64,000 bases of DNA from Rotaria sp. Silwood1 (taxonomy: Eukaryota; Rotifera; Eurotatoria; Philodinida; Philodinidae). The notes below the pieces were generated by a model. The model had not been told where the DNA came from. It was given only the letters and a program-made list of their open reading frames with translations, and did no database searches. Shown one piece after another: positions 12,475 through 25,051 of this stretch (its first letter is position 1; each line of letters begins with the position of its first letter). Where the stretch lies: assembly GCA_905250075.1 (NCBI GenBank), contig CAJNOP010000041.1:997302-1061301 (forward strand), read 5' to 3'. The position numbers and the translations under genes were made by a program.

Positions 12475-15400
12475 ATGAATCTCGTATCGAAACCATCCGA
12501 AAATCAATTTAATTCTCGTGGTATGAAATAAATAAAAACAATTTTCGATTTAAAAAAAAAAAAAAAAACAATTATGCTTCTATGTATATCTCAATATGTT
12601 TAGGTCAAGACGTCCTTCCATTAGATAATAATTTTCCAACATTTAAATTATTTCCTCAACGTAGTGATTCAATTGATAACAGTAATAATCGTGCATCACC
12701 ATCAAATAATGGTTTAGGAATAATTCCAAAAATTTCAAGTCCAACAGATCCAGATGATATTGATTATCAGCCAATAACACTATCGCCATTTCGTTTGTTC
12801 GGCACAACAACAACAACAACAGTATCAACATCAAATCAAAATCCAATAATAAAAATTTCTCAGACAAATTCATTAAAAAAATTTTCATCTACTATTGATA
12901 AACCACGACGAAAACGAACACCTAAAATTGATGATAATAATGATGGACAAAAAGTAAAACGACGTAAAAGTGAAATGAATATGAATCAAAAACAATTAAC
13001 ATTAACTGAATTACAACCACCAATTACAATGGAAAAGAAAATTAATTTAAATCCTGAAATATTTCTAACTAAAGTAAAAGAATTTTTAACATTCAAAATT
13101 CCAAAAAAAAAAATTCAATTTTATTTTTATTTAAAGAATTCTTCGAATTATCGTGAAATTGGATTTTCACCTGTTTCATCAGCACAAAGTGATTCAGGTT
13201 CAAATTCAAATCATACATCAGAATCATCAAATAATTCAACAGCAAATTCAAAACAAACACAAGTAAATTTTATTATCTTGTTTTATTAATATTCTTTTTG
13301 TTTTTTTTTTTATGTAGACCGATATTAGTGGAGCAATAAATTCAACGTCAAATGAACTTGAAGCTAAGAACAGTCAAATACAAACATTAACAAGAGTATT
13401 AAAAAAAAAACAGAAAAGAAGGAAAATTTTCATTTTTATTATTTTGTTTATTTTTTCTTTTATCAAGGAACGAGATGATCTACGACGACAATTAACCGAT
13501 ACGAAAAAAGATCTTGATAAACAAACAAATATTCTTCAAAAATGTCTTGCTGTTAATAAGAAATTACTTGTAGAAAAAGTATGAACATAATCAAATTTTA
13601 ATCTTTAGTTTGAACTTAAGAATCGTAAAAAAACAAAAAAAAAAGAAATTCTAAAGTTTAATCCTTCTATTTCTTTCTTTTTTTTAAACATAAAAGATAT
13701 TCTCAAATAGATAAGAACGAAACAATTTCGTTCAAGAAGAAGAAGAAGAATATGAAAGGTCAAATGATTATAAAATATTAGGACATTTTAAAATTACTGA
13801 AACATCATTACGACTTTTTTTTTTGATAATAAAAAGTCATTGAAATTAAAGAATCTATTCTTAATGAATGAACCAATCGAACTATAATGCGCTGTGTGGA
13901 CTTACAAAGAATTCTAAAATAATTGTTTTACTGAACTTTTACTCTCTAATTCAGCCTTTAAATTGACTTTATGAATCTTAGAATATCCCTTTGTTAAGAT
14001 ATTGAGTTTCCATCAAATAGTCATTTTTCCCAGATATGTCACAAAAATTGAGTTTACTTAGAAATTCAATACTTCGATAAAAGAACTTAAACTTTCAGGA
14101 GTTTCTCTAAAAGTCAGAAATCTTACCTATAATAGAAAATTCAATATATTGGTAATAAATCGGCTCCAAAAACTGATGGATACGAATTCTTATGAGCTCG
14201 GACTTCATTGGACAACAACTATCGAGTGTCCAGCAGTGAGTTTTGATGAACAAACATTTAAGACTAGTTTATTAATTATGATTTTTCGTTATTATACTTT
14301 ACTTCTAATAGTTAACAATAAACTAGTTTTCATTTTCATAATGATTCGTTTATCATTATATTTAAAACAAGTAGTAAAATCTCTTTTCTTCAGGGGCGGA
14401 TCTACAGTAGAGGATGTAACGCGACCGCACCCCCCTTTGGTACTGATTTCATGCTACTTTCTAGCGATTTGTGTACAAAATATCGTAACCGCACCCCTCC
14501 CCCTCTTCGAAAGTTCCTGGATCCACCACTGCTTTTCTTTTATTAGGATTTGAGTAGTTGTAAAGATAAGATAATATTTTCTAGTTAAGAATGTTCAACT
14601 TGAAAATATTATGAAAAAAAAAGAAACATGTCTTAATATGGTTCTTTTTTTTTAGTCCACACTCGAACGTAAACAAGCCCGACAAAAATGTATGGAAAAT
14701 CGTTTAAGACTTGGTCAATTTGTTACACAAAGACAAGGTGCAACATTTGTAGAAAATTGGACTGATGGTACAGCATTCACTGATATCACAAGGTATGCTT
14801 TTATTTTTCTTGGCAATTCTTTTACATAAATGTAATTCTTACATTTTGTTTTTTTTCTTCTTGATCATTAGACAACAAGAAACGCTTCAACGTGCAAGAG
14901 AAGAACTTGATCGTGAACGTCGTAATTTATTACGTCGTCGACCAAATTTTGAAGTAAAAGAAAAACTAACGAAAACATCTTATACAAGAGCAAAAAGTAA
15001 AGATCGTGGTAATATATTAGTAGCAAATGATGAAAGTAGTAATGATGGAATCAAAATAGCAAGTGATGCAAATAAAGCGTAAGTTTAAAAGAACTTTATT
15101 CATTTTTTTTCAATTTCTTTGGATAAAATTGTATAAAATTTCTTTTGTTTTTGTAGAATAATAATAAGTGATTGGTGTGAATCTGATGAAATTTTACGTT
15201 TACGACAAGCATCATTGAAAAAAGAAGAAGTCGATCTTCAAATTGAATATGAAAAACTTGAACGTGAAAGAAATTTACATATACGTGAATTAAAAAGAAT
15301 TTATAATGAAGATCATTCCAGGTAAAATTTAACATAATTCGATTGAAATCAGAATATGTTTTTTTTTTCTTTTTTTAATGATTCGTATCGATTCGAATGA

Positions 15401-18400
15401 CATTATTAAACGTATATTTTTTACTTAATGAGAATCTAGTTATTTATTAAAACATTAGATAAAGGTTATTATCATAGTAATTAAGACTTGAATAAGGTCA
15501 AAAAATTTTAATGCTTGAATAAACAATATGAAATACAAGTCGAATGATTTATTGAAGCGAAAAAAATATGATGAATATATAAAAAGTTTTGTAGACTATA
15601 TTTTATTAACATAAACTTTTATGATTTAAATCGTTGTTGATTAATTTTATAGAAACGAATCAGTTATTATTTATAGTTATACCGTTAATATTGTTCCACT
15701 TCGTTAACATTCATATTATTTAACACATCGTTAATAGTGCATTTGACCTTGTGCTATAGATGAAAAAAATGTCATTGAATCGAATAGATGCTGTCTATTT
15801 TTGATTTATTGAGTAAATAAAACTTAGAAAATGTTTGTCTAATAAACTTTCTTGATTGTTATCGATTGTAAAACGGAAAATTAATTGCACAATCAATCAG
15901 CATAAAATTGATTAGAATGATGCTATTTAATTTTGACTTTTGTTTTTGTTTTCAAGATAGATTTCAATTGAATTTTGTTTTGTTTTATTTTATTTTTTTT
16001 AATAACCAATCATGAAAGAATGTAATCATATGAAAATTATTTTCAAGGTTGAAAAATCAGATGTTTATCGTATGCTATTAATATAATTTTAATCAATTAT
16101 AATCAGAATCTTTTTTCTTTTTCTGTTTTCTTATTTGGAAAAAAAAAACAGTTCGGGCCGGGCGCGCGCCCCATTTTGAGTTCTGACTCATAACGTATCA
16201 ATAATATTAGGTTGAGGGAGAATGATTATAACACTGGGTTTTTTACAAATATTTGAAATTTCGTAACATTGAATTAACATGCGTCATTAAATTTTCTACA
16301 AAAAAAAATAATAAATAAAAAATCTTACATCATTGTTTATACTATGTGTCATGGAATTTATTAATAATTTTTAAAGAAAAAAATTTTTTAAATTATGACT
16401 ATTTTAATTGAAATAGTTCATTCAGTTAAACAACATAATAGCAATTAGATTTTCCATTAAACAGATTGATAAACTTGAATTTGTGTTTTAAAGTATGTCA
16501 TACAAACTTTCATTTGAAACAAAACAAAAAAAAAAGACCTTTTTCATAACTGAACAAACATAAGTACGTACTCGTACTTGATAAAGTTTGCACTTGCTCT
16601 ATTCTGATTTTTTTTTGAGGTTATTTTTATATCTAATTCTCTTTAAATAATGGAATATTTCATTGTCATGCAATGCTTCAATTTTAGTCTTATAAGAAAA
16701 TCATTAAAACAAATTAAATGGAATTTTTCATTTGTCATACTTGTAGAGAATTTCATAGCGTATATTAATTTAACATTAAGAAATTTGTGATATTAGTAAT
16801 AATACTCAATGTTATAATTATTTTGTCTCACGCAGTATATCTTGTAGAATTTTTTTTTATTTTCTTTTGATTAGACCAAATCTTTCCCGATTAATAGGTA
16901 TAGATAATTCTAATCATTGAAATGTTGCATGAAAACTATATAGAATGTTTATATTAATAATCTATAATTTTCTTATCTAGATTTCAAGATCATCCTGTAC
17001 TTAATGATCGTTATCTACTTTTAAGTCTGATTGGTAAAGGTGGATTTAGCGAAGTGCATAAGGTAAAATCAATACCAAGAACAAACCTAATATGAAAATA
17101 ATTATATTAATTTTTTTGTTTTGAAGGCCTTCTGTTTAAAAGAACAACGTTATGTTGCTGTTAAAGTTCATCAACTTAATAAAGAATGGAAAGAAGAAAA
17201 GAAAGCAAATTATATCAAGTAAAAATATTCTTGTTTTTTTTTTTTTCTTTTTTTAATAATTTTATTGTATATTTTCATTTTTATTTTTTAAGACATGCTT
17301 TACGTGAATGTGACATTCTTAAGACACTTGATCATCCTCGTATTGTTCGTCTTTATGATGTATTTGAAATCGATACAGATTCGTAAGAAATCAAAACAAA
17401 AAAAAAAAAATTTCATTTGTTTTTTATATATTTTTTTTTATTCTAGATTCTGCACTGTTCTTGAATATATTGAAGGAAATGATATAGACTTTTTCTTAAA
17501 ACAACATAAAGTTATACCTGAAAAAGAAGCACGTTCTGTTGTCATGCAAACTGTTAGTGCATTACGTTATTTAAATAATGGTATCAAGCCACCTGTAATA
17601 CATTTTGATCTTAAACCGGCAAATATTCTCTTGGGTTCGGGTACAAGTAGTGGTGAAATTAAAATAACAGATTTTGGTTTAAGTAAACAAATGTGTGAAG
17701 ATACATATGATCCTGAACATGGAATGGATTTAACATCGCAAGGAGCTGGAACTTATTGGTAAAAAAAAAAAAAAAAAATTTTTCTACTTTAGAAATTAAG
17801 AGATAAGAGAACCGAAGTGCTGACGGGAATTTTAATTTTTAGCAGTTTCATGTGCATATGAAAAGTGATCATCTAATATCATCAAATCCAAGTTTTTAGC
17901 TTATTTGAATATTCTATAAAAACGTTAGTCTTGATAGACTTTTTACCATTGTTTGCCTAATATCTAATTAGAATATAGAGCATGAAAAGTCGAACACAAT
18001 GAGCTATTTTAAATAATGTATACCATCTATTCACTGAGGTTATATAATCGAACATGAATGAAAAAAGGCTATAATTTATGTGTTCACAACTATCAATGTT
18101 TGCCAGTATATCTATCGTTATTTTTCAAAATCAAACTATTCCAAACTGAATTTTATATATACTATTCAACTTGTGTTTGCCTACAAAATGATAAAAAAGA
18201 AATATTGAAACAAAAACGTTTATCTTCAGAATAAATTTTGATTTACTTCTTTCTCTCCTACATATGAATTTTTCAACAGAAAAAAAACATTTTTCGTGAT
18301 TTTCATTACCATGATATAATTGGAAGGCAAAATAAATGTGACATTAAGAATCACCGTCAAAAACATTTTAGAGAAACTTTTTTTCTGTGGAAAACTACTC

Positions 18401-20126
18401 TTACGAGACTATGGAGCAAAACTGAAATAATGTACAACCGTAGGGGAAGTACAGGTGATTTTTTCATAGAAAAAAAACTCATTAAAATGTTTTTGACGAT
18501 TTATTGCAAATGTTACATTTATTTTGTCTTAGAATTGTAACACGGCAATAAAAACTGCGAAAAAGTTTTGTTTTCTATTAAAAAATCGATATCTAGGAGA
18601 AAAAATGTTGATGATATTTTACTGTGAAGGTAAATTTTTTATCATTTTTGTTGAGAATCAAAAGTTATGTAATGTATATAATATTTATCTTGGAGTAATT
18701 TGACTTTGAAAAATGCTAGCAGATATACTCACAAAAGTTGACAGTAGTGAGCTCATAAATCATGACCTTTTTGTATTCATGTTAGATTATATAATTCTAT
18801 TTGTGAAAAAATAATCCTAGTAGATATTTATGAGACAATTTATCATTATTTTCAAGGTAGTAGCTAGGCAGTAGTTAAAAAGTCGATCTAGATTAACGAG
18901 GGAACATCTCTAAATGTCGGATGCTGTTTGAGCCCATATTTTGGCTATGAGTAGGACTCAACGAAACTAAGAAAATCCTAAAAGGGTTCGGGTCCATGCT
19001 TTACCCAGCCAGAGTTATGACCGTTTTAGTGGGTTTTCAACATCTAGGCCAGCTATTCATAATCAACTAAATTACGAGATTTTCATTTGAAATTTTGCCC
19101 ATAGAAATGTCTTACAGCCAGTAGAATATTCTAAAAATTTCAGCTCAAACCCATATATTCTTCTGAAGATATCGAATATCCAAAGAACGCTTATACACCC
19201 CAAAGCCAGTCATAGAATCGAGTTGTTTTAGATACTCGATATCTCAAAAAAGATACATTGATTTGAGCTGAAATTTTTAGAATATTCTAGTGGCTGTAAG
19301 ACCTTTCTATGGGCAAAATTTCAAATGAAAATCTCATAATTTAGTTGATCATGAATAGCTGACCTAGATGTTGAAAATCCACTAATACGGTCATAATTCT
19401 GGCTGGGTAAAGCATGGACCCGAACCCTTTAGGATTTTCTTCGTTTCGTTGAGTTCTACTCATAGCCAAAATATGGGCTCAATCGGCGTCAGACAGTTGG
19501 GGATGTTCCCTCGTAAGTTGACTATAGAATATTCAAATGCACTAAAAAATTGGAATTGATGGTGTTAGATGATGATCTTTCGAATACAAATGAAAAAGAA
19601 CTGAAAAGTTGAAATTTTGATTAGTGTCTTGATTCTCTCATGAGTTGCTTCTTAATTAATTCATTTTTCTTTTTTTTTTTAAATAAAATAGGTATTTGCC
19701 ACCTGAAGTATTTGTTCAAGGACCAAATCCGCCTAAAATCTCATCAAAAGTTGATGTATGGAGTTTAGGTTGTATCTTTTTTCAATGTTTATATGGACGA
19801 AAACCTTATGGTCATAATCAATCTCAAGCCGCCATACTTGAAAATCAAACTATATTAAAAGCTAAAGATATTGAATTTCCAGCCAAACCAATTGTATCCG
19901 ACGGAGCTAAAGTAAATATTCAAAATTTAATTATTTCAAAATTTTTTTTCTATTGTTTTTTTTTCTGTAGACATTCATAAGACGATGTTTAACATATAAT
20001 GTTCGTGACCGACCTGATGTAAATCAATTAGCTGATGATGAATATTTACGTTCATATCCAAAACGTACAACAACAAATTCTTTGGCTCGAACAGCTCAAT
20101 TGACGATGAATGACGGTTCAAATTAA
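12475..20126 (+). CDS. TLK: Tousled-like Ser/Thr protein kinase
   Basis: Thirteen exons: 12475-12520, 12604-13262, 13318-13395, 13468-13578, 14656-14792, 14872-15078, 15157-15321, 16981-17062, 17127-17218, 17293-17382, 17447-17758, 19692-19911, 19971-20126; 784 aa, close to vertebrate TLKs. Residues ~1-235 are Ser/Asn-rich with basic patches ([10 protein letters not shown]) that could be nuclear signals. Coiled coil follows, including the family's [16 protein letters not shown] segment and [14 protein letters not shown]. The kinase domain begins near [16 protein letters not shown]; visible are YVAVKVHQL (Lys), [11 protein letters not shown] (catalytic loop, Phe where TLKs have Tyr), DFGLSK, and [15 protein letters not shown]. 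TLKs are nuclear kinases that phosphorylate the histone chaperone ASF1 and act in replication-coupled chromatin assembly. AATAAA at 20189 is a plausible polyadenylation signal. Confidence 0.97.
13579..14655 (+). other. TLK intron 4
   Basis: 1077 bp intron. It contains the hAT-type MITE at 14391-14531; the rest is AT-rich with no recognisable coding. Confidence 0.6.
14391..14531. mobile_element. hAT-type MITE with 8-bp target site duplication
   Basis: A 141 bp element. The left end reads CAGGGGCGGATCTA; the right end reads TGGATCCACCACTG, whose reverse complement is CAGTGGTGGATCCA, so these are imperfect terminal inverted repeats of the CAGNGGNGGATC type common in hAT elements. It is flanked on both sides by the identical octamer CTTTTCTT (14383-14390 and 14532-14539), the duplication length made by hAT transposases. 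C-rich blocks (CGCACCCC) lie inside. It sits in an intron of the TLK gene. Confidence 0.85.
15322..16980 (+). other. TLK intron 7
   Basis: 1659 bp AT-rich intron between the coiled-coil exon and the first kinase exon. The only standout is an isolated GC-rich island at 16155-16172 including the perfect palindrome GGGCGCGCGCCC. No coding signal. Confidence 0.55.
18281..18565. repeat. palindromic (foldback/MITE-like) element
   Basis: The two ~100 bp arms are inverted copies: the left contains CAAAATAAATGTGACATT followed by CGTCAAAAACATTTTA; the right contains the reverse complement of both blocks (TAAAATGTTTTTGACG, then AATGTTACATTTATTTTG). Arms are visibly diverged outside these cores. No target duplication identified. 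Confidence 0.7.
18893..19516. mobile_element. ~620 bp near-complete palindrome, MITE-like
   Basis: Two arms of about 300 bp meet near 19205. Outer ends read ACGAGGGAACATC (left) and GATGTTCCCTCGT (right). Matching blocks run inward in order, for example GAGCCCATATTTTGGC, GGGTCCATGCTTTACCCAGC, CATTTGAAATTTTGCCCATA and their reverse complements. The arms match at most positions by eye. It lies inside a TLK intron and would form a long hairpin in the transcript. No ORF or known transposase inside. Confidence 0.85.
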
Positions 20127-21448
20127 TTCTAATATACAAAAGATACGAGAATAGTATCCCATACCATATACTTTATTTATTACATAACAATAAAAGAATA
20201 TGTTCTGTTTTTGATACATATACATATATACATATATTTTTTTTCCTGATTATTATTTTCTTTATAAAAAAAAACAAACATCCACACGCATAAATGCTTT
20301 AAAAAATTTGCGTGTTTAATATTTTGTCGATTTATTAACATCGGCCGATTTCTTTACGTTTTTTTTTTTTTTTTTTTTTTTTGGTCTCTTATATTCAGTT
20401 TTGTCATTGTTCTTATAAACGTTTTTCTTTTTTTTTTTTTTTTTTTTCTTCTTTATATATGTATAAATATATAAATGTATGTATGTGTTGAGGCTGAGGG
20501 TGTAAATATAGATGAGTAGATAATTCGTTACCTTTTTTTTCTCTGTTTTTTTTGTGACCGAAAAAGAAAACTCACACAGAAAATTCTACTACGTCTACAA
20601 AACAAAAATCCGTTAGCAAGCAAATCCGAATAGATTGTATTGGTGCTGATTATCGAAGGAATAAAAACAGAAAGAGCAAAAGACTTATTTTTTCTTTTTT
20701 GTTTGTTTTTCGTTTCATTTCTCCTTCACCTGCTTTGTCTTTGTGTCTAGTCTTTAATGACGACGTTCCTCTTTTTTTCGTTTTGTTATTTGGTTCAACA
20801 ATATGCACACATTTGTCTTTTTCTCTTGTTTCCTATTTCTTGCTTTCATCATCCATTGCTCTTTCTTGTCTTTATGTTTGTACTGTACACGTCTGTGTGT
20901 TTCATCTTCTCTAATATAGACTCAATTTATGCGTTCTTTTCTCATTGAAATAAAGAAAAGAAAAGAAAAAACATATACATATAGATATATAAATATATCA
21001 TATGTTATTTATTTGATTTTTTATTTTATATTAATATGAAAGATTTAGTTGAATGGTTAAATGATATGAATGAATTGATAAAAAGTTCGAATCCCGGTCG
21101 ATGCTGATATGATGTAAACATTTATAGTTATCCCTGTCTGATAAGCCTGATGTGTCATCGGTTTAGAGAACTGATCAGCAAAACGATCTGAGATTCGATT
21201 TCAATTTATTCTAAAGTCATTTTTAATTATTAATTGTTTAATTATCGTTAGAAATCTGATTGTTTAAGAATTGAAAGATAAGCTCTCATTTCATACTCAT
21301 TCGTTCTTAATAATTATGTTTGTAGTAGGAGAACTATTTAATAATTTGTTTTTTAATTACAAGTGTAGAATTGAGTATTCACAAATTTTTGTTTTTTAAT
21401 TTTTAGATTATTGTATCAAAGAAAAACTGAATAATAATAATATTAATA
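20127..21448. other. intergenic region between TLK and CIAPIN1
   Basis: TLK 3' UTR with AATAAA at 20189, then long poly(T) runs at 20358-20382 and 20424-20448. Hydrophobic frames near 20700-20950 come from T-rich DNA and are not credible genes. A tRNA-like A box/B box pair lies at 21046-21094. The CIAPIN1 5' flank follows. Confidence 0.5.
21040..21180 (+). repeat. possible tRNA-derived SINE head
   Basis: TTTAGTTGAATGGTTAA (21044-21060) resembles a pol III A box and AGTTCGAATCCCGGT (21084-21098) a B box, at tRNA-like spacing of about 30 bp. The T-stem does not pair, so this is not a functional tRNA. A decayed tRNA pseudogene or SINE head are the alternatives; no second copy was found in the window. 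Confidence 0.3.
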
Positions 21449-23721
21449 ATGGACGAAATCTTTGCTCATGCTAAAAATATTCTGGTTATCTGGGCACCTG
21501 ATGTTAAACCAGAAAATTTACCAGTCTTTCAAGAAACAATACAAACCAAAGCAAAACAAGCTAGTATTGCCTTTGAAAACGTGGATATGCTTTTTGAGTG
21601 TAAGTTCAATAAAAAAATCTTTTGTAAAAAAAAGAAAAAAACTAAATATGTAATTTTATTTCTATAAACAATAATAGCTCATCGTTCATCATCAGCATTT
21701 GATATAATACTTTTTGGTCTTGTAAGTAAACGAGATACACGAATAACGATTGATATTTTAAATGAATTATTTCGTTTACTTCGTCCAAATGGTTATCTTA
21801 TAACACATGTTGAACATACAAAACAATCGCAAACAATTGATCAATTTAAAATGTGTGGTTTTAGTAGTTGTAATCCATTAGATACAAATTCATCGTTTTT
21901 AATTGAAAATAAAAATGATGATGTTAAAAAACTTGGTTCATTATGGTTATGTCAAAAACCATCATTTGACATTGGTTACTCAGTACCATTACGAAATGCA
22001 ACTGATAGTCGTATGGGACAAACATCATCATCATCATCATCAACAGCAGCTGGTGGAAAAAAAACATGGACAATGGAAGATGATGATTTAATTGATACAG
22101 ATGAATTATTAGATGAAAATGATCGAAAAAAACCTGATGTTAAAAGTAAATTTATTTTTCTCTTAAGAAGATCCTTCAACCTTTTCAAAGTTTCTGAAGA
22201 ATAACTTTTTAGAAATGTTTGAAACTTGCATAATAGATAGATCTCATTGAGTAAGTCAAAACTTGTCATAGATCGCAAAGGCTAAAAATCGTCTCGCTTT
22301 TTCAGCCAGCAATACTTCCCATAGAATTAGAATTTCTGTGTTAAGTAGTAAACATTGTTTAAGATGCCTATTGTTTTAAGTATCATCGATTCGAATAAAA
22401 AAATTGAAATCTTGAGCATGCCTTCAAAAATTAACGTTATAAATTTTTTCAAAATAAAACAAAAGGCAGACAGCTCGAATAGTGTCCAATATTTGTAAAA
22501 AAAAAAGTTTCAGGGCGAGCGAATGCTCAATGTAGAAGAAATGAGAGGCGATTCTACACTTGTTTTTGTATCAAAGTTTAATTTCCAGAAAATCGAAAAA
22601 ACAAATTTTCTTGTATGTCTCAGGACTTTTTTCTTCAACCAAAATGATCGAAGCGTAGCCGTGTTAGAAATTCATGACCTATGTTCTTAGCACTTTTGAA
22701 ATGAGAAATAATTGTTGAGAGAATTCTGCCTACAGAGAATCATTTATATGACACTGATCTGAGGACCTGTCGAAGGTATATTAGCAATGAAACACCAAAA
22801 ATCAAAAACATTTGATTGTACAATACAGAAAGAGGAGGGACTTTTGAACATCTGCTTCTGTAGAAATCGATCTTGATTCAGGTACATTCAAATCGAATGC
22901 AGTATTCACAATATGTCGATATTGTAGCCGAGGAAGACTATGGTAAAATTTTCAGTCTTATACCATAGTGTTTGACGAAAATATTCAACTAACAAGAGTC
23001 AAAAACAGATCATTTGTTTTCTATGACTCGTCATTATATAGATTTAATTTTCTTTTTTCAATTAAAAGAGTATGTTAGACTTCAGTACCTTTTTCTTTCG
23101 AAGAAAAAGGATGTACATGTTCAATGCCTTGAAAAATTCTTGTTTCAAGAGTCATCTATTAATAGAAGTACTTTTTTTCCAATATAATATAATAAAAAAG
23201 ATTAATTCAAAAGATGGATTCAGCAGCCTCATATGCTCTTTCAAAGCAATAATATTTTGCAAGTAGAAGGCGATGGAAATCATTAATGATGTGTCAAGTA
23301 AAAATATCATGTCGTTTATGAAAGTTTAGACCTCGGGCTATCATTTCAATTTGGATTCTTCTGATAATAATTGACTTCTTTTTTCCTGTTAACAAGAATT
23401 TCTTTGAATTTAGAATATGATTGTGGTACAACATCGACTGGTGTTCGAAAAGCATGTAAAAATTGTACATGTGGTTTAGCACAAGAACTTGAACAAGAAG
23501 AACATACAGCAGCAAAACAATCGGTTAAATCATCATGTGGAAGTGTATGTATTGAAAAAAAGAAACAAAAATATGACATTAGCATAAACAATATGTTTTT
23601 TGATTTTTGTATATAGTGTTATCTAGGCGATGCTTTTCGATGTGCTGGTTGTCCATTACGTGGTTTACCACCGTTTAAACCTGGCGAACGTGTTACCGTA
23701 CCAAATATGTCCGACGTTTGA
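21449..23721 (+). CDS. CIAPIN1: anamorsin, cytosolic Fe-S cluster assembly factor
   Basis: Four exons: 21449-21599, 21678-22145, 23414-23544, 23617-23721; 284 aa (vertebrate forms ~310). The N-terminal ~150 residues match the methyltransferase-like domain of the family. An acidic/Ser linker follows, with a run of six Ser codons and [16 protein letters not shown]. The C-terminal CIAPIN1 domain is complete: motif A Cys cluster ([10 protein letters not shown] plus an upstream Cys) and the twin CX2C motif [16 protein letters not shown]. It ends FKPGERV... as expected. Anamorsin (yeast Dre2) takes electrons from the diflavin reductase NDOR1/Tah18 for cytosolic Fe-S protein maturation. The exon 3/4 junction falls inside the first CX2C (CGS|C). 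Confidence 0.96.
22146..23413 (+). other. CIAPIN1 intron 2 with dispersed repeat
   Basis: 1268 bp intron. Its 22510-22900 part aligns by eye, though diverged, with 29035-29500 in the chitinase gene (shared blocks such as GAATGAGAAATA, TTATATGACA and ACCAAAAATC in the same order). No coding exon. Confidence 0.6.
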
Positions 23722-23910
23722 TTGAATTTGTGAACCCATTTTTTTTAAATGTTGTCATGTGCTTTAAACACTTAATTAACAACCTTTGCTAAGACAAAAA
23801 TAACATTATTGACATAATTCTTTAAAGTGATTGTCTACATTTTTTTAAATAATCAAGAACCCAAAAAAAATTAATCTGCACTTTTGACTGAATTTCGCAA
23901 AGATAACAAA

Positions 23911-24692
23911 AACTAATATGTATTCGGAATTAAAGATACTCGATTAAAAATTGAATAACTCAAGAATGGTATGTCTTAGCGATTTGTCCTTTTCAGCATA
24001 GAAAGAGCACGGTAGGGGACACTAGTCTATATATGATACGATAAGATTCAGTAGTGATGACGGTTAGAAAAATATGAACCTTTGAAAAAAAATAGCTTGA
24101 ACTCATAGTCCATAGAATGATTCTTTTCTTTTATATGGATTATAATGATGACCGGCCACCTATCAATAGCACACAATATCCAGCTATCAATTATTTGATA
24201 GTCGAAAGTTTGAAGGCCAGTATGAAGAAGTTATGCAGTCCTTCATTGAAATATTCTAATAATGTGAAATTGCTCTTGAATAATATATACATACAGGTTA
24301 TCAATCCTCCTAAAGCGAATGACAAGAGTCAATATGGATTGAAAAACAATCTAAAGTGCGAAATATATCGTATTCGAGCATATCGATAATATTATTATAT
24401 AATATTTATAGATTAGAATTTTCTGAACGATCATTAAAACTGGTTCATACTTTTTTATTATTTTTTATTAAAAGAAGAAAAAAATGATTCTATGGACTAT
24501 GAGTTCAAGCTATTTTTTTCAAAGGTTCATATTTTTCTAACCTTCATCACTATTGAATCCCATTGTATCTTATATAGACTAGTGTCCCCCACTGTGCTCT
24601 TTCTATGCTGAAAAGGACAAATCGCTAAGATTTACCGTTCTTGAGTTATTCAATTTTTAATCGAGTATCTTTAATTTCCGAATAGACATTAA
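23911..24692. mobile_element. ~780 bp inverted-repeat element
   Basis: Arms of about 215 bp (23911-24126 and 24480-24692) are inverted copies of each other, with a ~350 bp loop. Shared blocks include AAAGATACTCGATTAAAAAT, TTAGCGATTTGTCCTTTTCA, GGACACTAGTCTATATA and GCTTGAACTCATAGTCCATA, in opposite orientation in the right arm. The arms match at most positions, suggesting recent origin. Loop ORF of 90 codons has no recognised domain. Confidence 0.85.
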
Positions 24693-25051
24693 TTTCAGAA
24701 AAATATAACACTCATTAATCAATAGCGGCATGATCATGCTTCTCTAAATATTAAATAATTGAAATTTCACTTCATATACATAAAATGTATTGAAGTTTTA
24801 CCATTTGTAAATAACTTGTTGTTGTTTTATTTATTCAATAAAAAATTCAATTTAATATTCGTTCAGAAAAGTATCAATGATGAAATCAAATTTGAATATA
24901 TACAAGATAACATTTGTAATACTCCAGTTTTGCTTATATTTGAGATACATATATCAAATTGTAACTCATGCAAAAGTCTTTTTGCATAGACATTAATTTA
25001 GAATTCAAGATTTACATGAATTCATCACTGGGTCTTATTTTAAAATTCACT

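Larger units (their letters stand above)
17759..19691 (+). other. TLK intron 11 carrying two palindromic elements
   Basis: A 1.93 kb intron splitting the kinase activation segment (GTYW|YLPPE). It contains inverted-repeat elements at about 18281-18565 and 18893-19516. No coding exon seen. Confidence 0.75.

Noticed and set aside
12643..12888. Minus-strand 81-codon ORF over TLK exon 2
   Set aside because: Antisense shadow of a well-supported coding exon; no domain.
20699..20948. Hydrophobic ORFs downstream of TLK
   Set aside because: Arise from T/C-rich low-complexity DNA in two overlapping frames; no conserved pattern.
21040..21110. Functional tRNA gene
   Set aside because: B box is present but the T-stem and acceptor stem do not pair.
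24117..24389. 90-codon ORF as a gene
   Set aside because: Lies in the loop of an inverted-repeat element, no recognised domain and no splice context.
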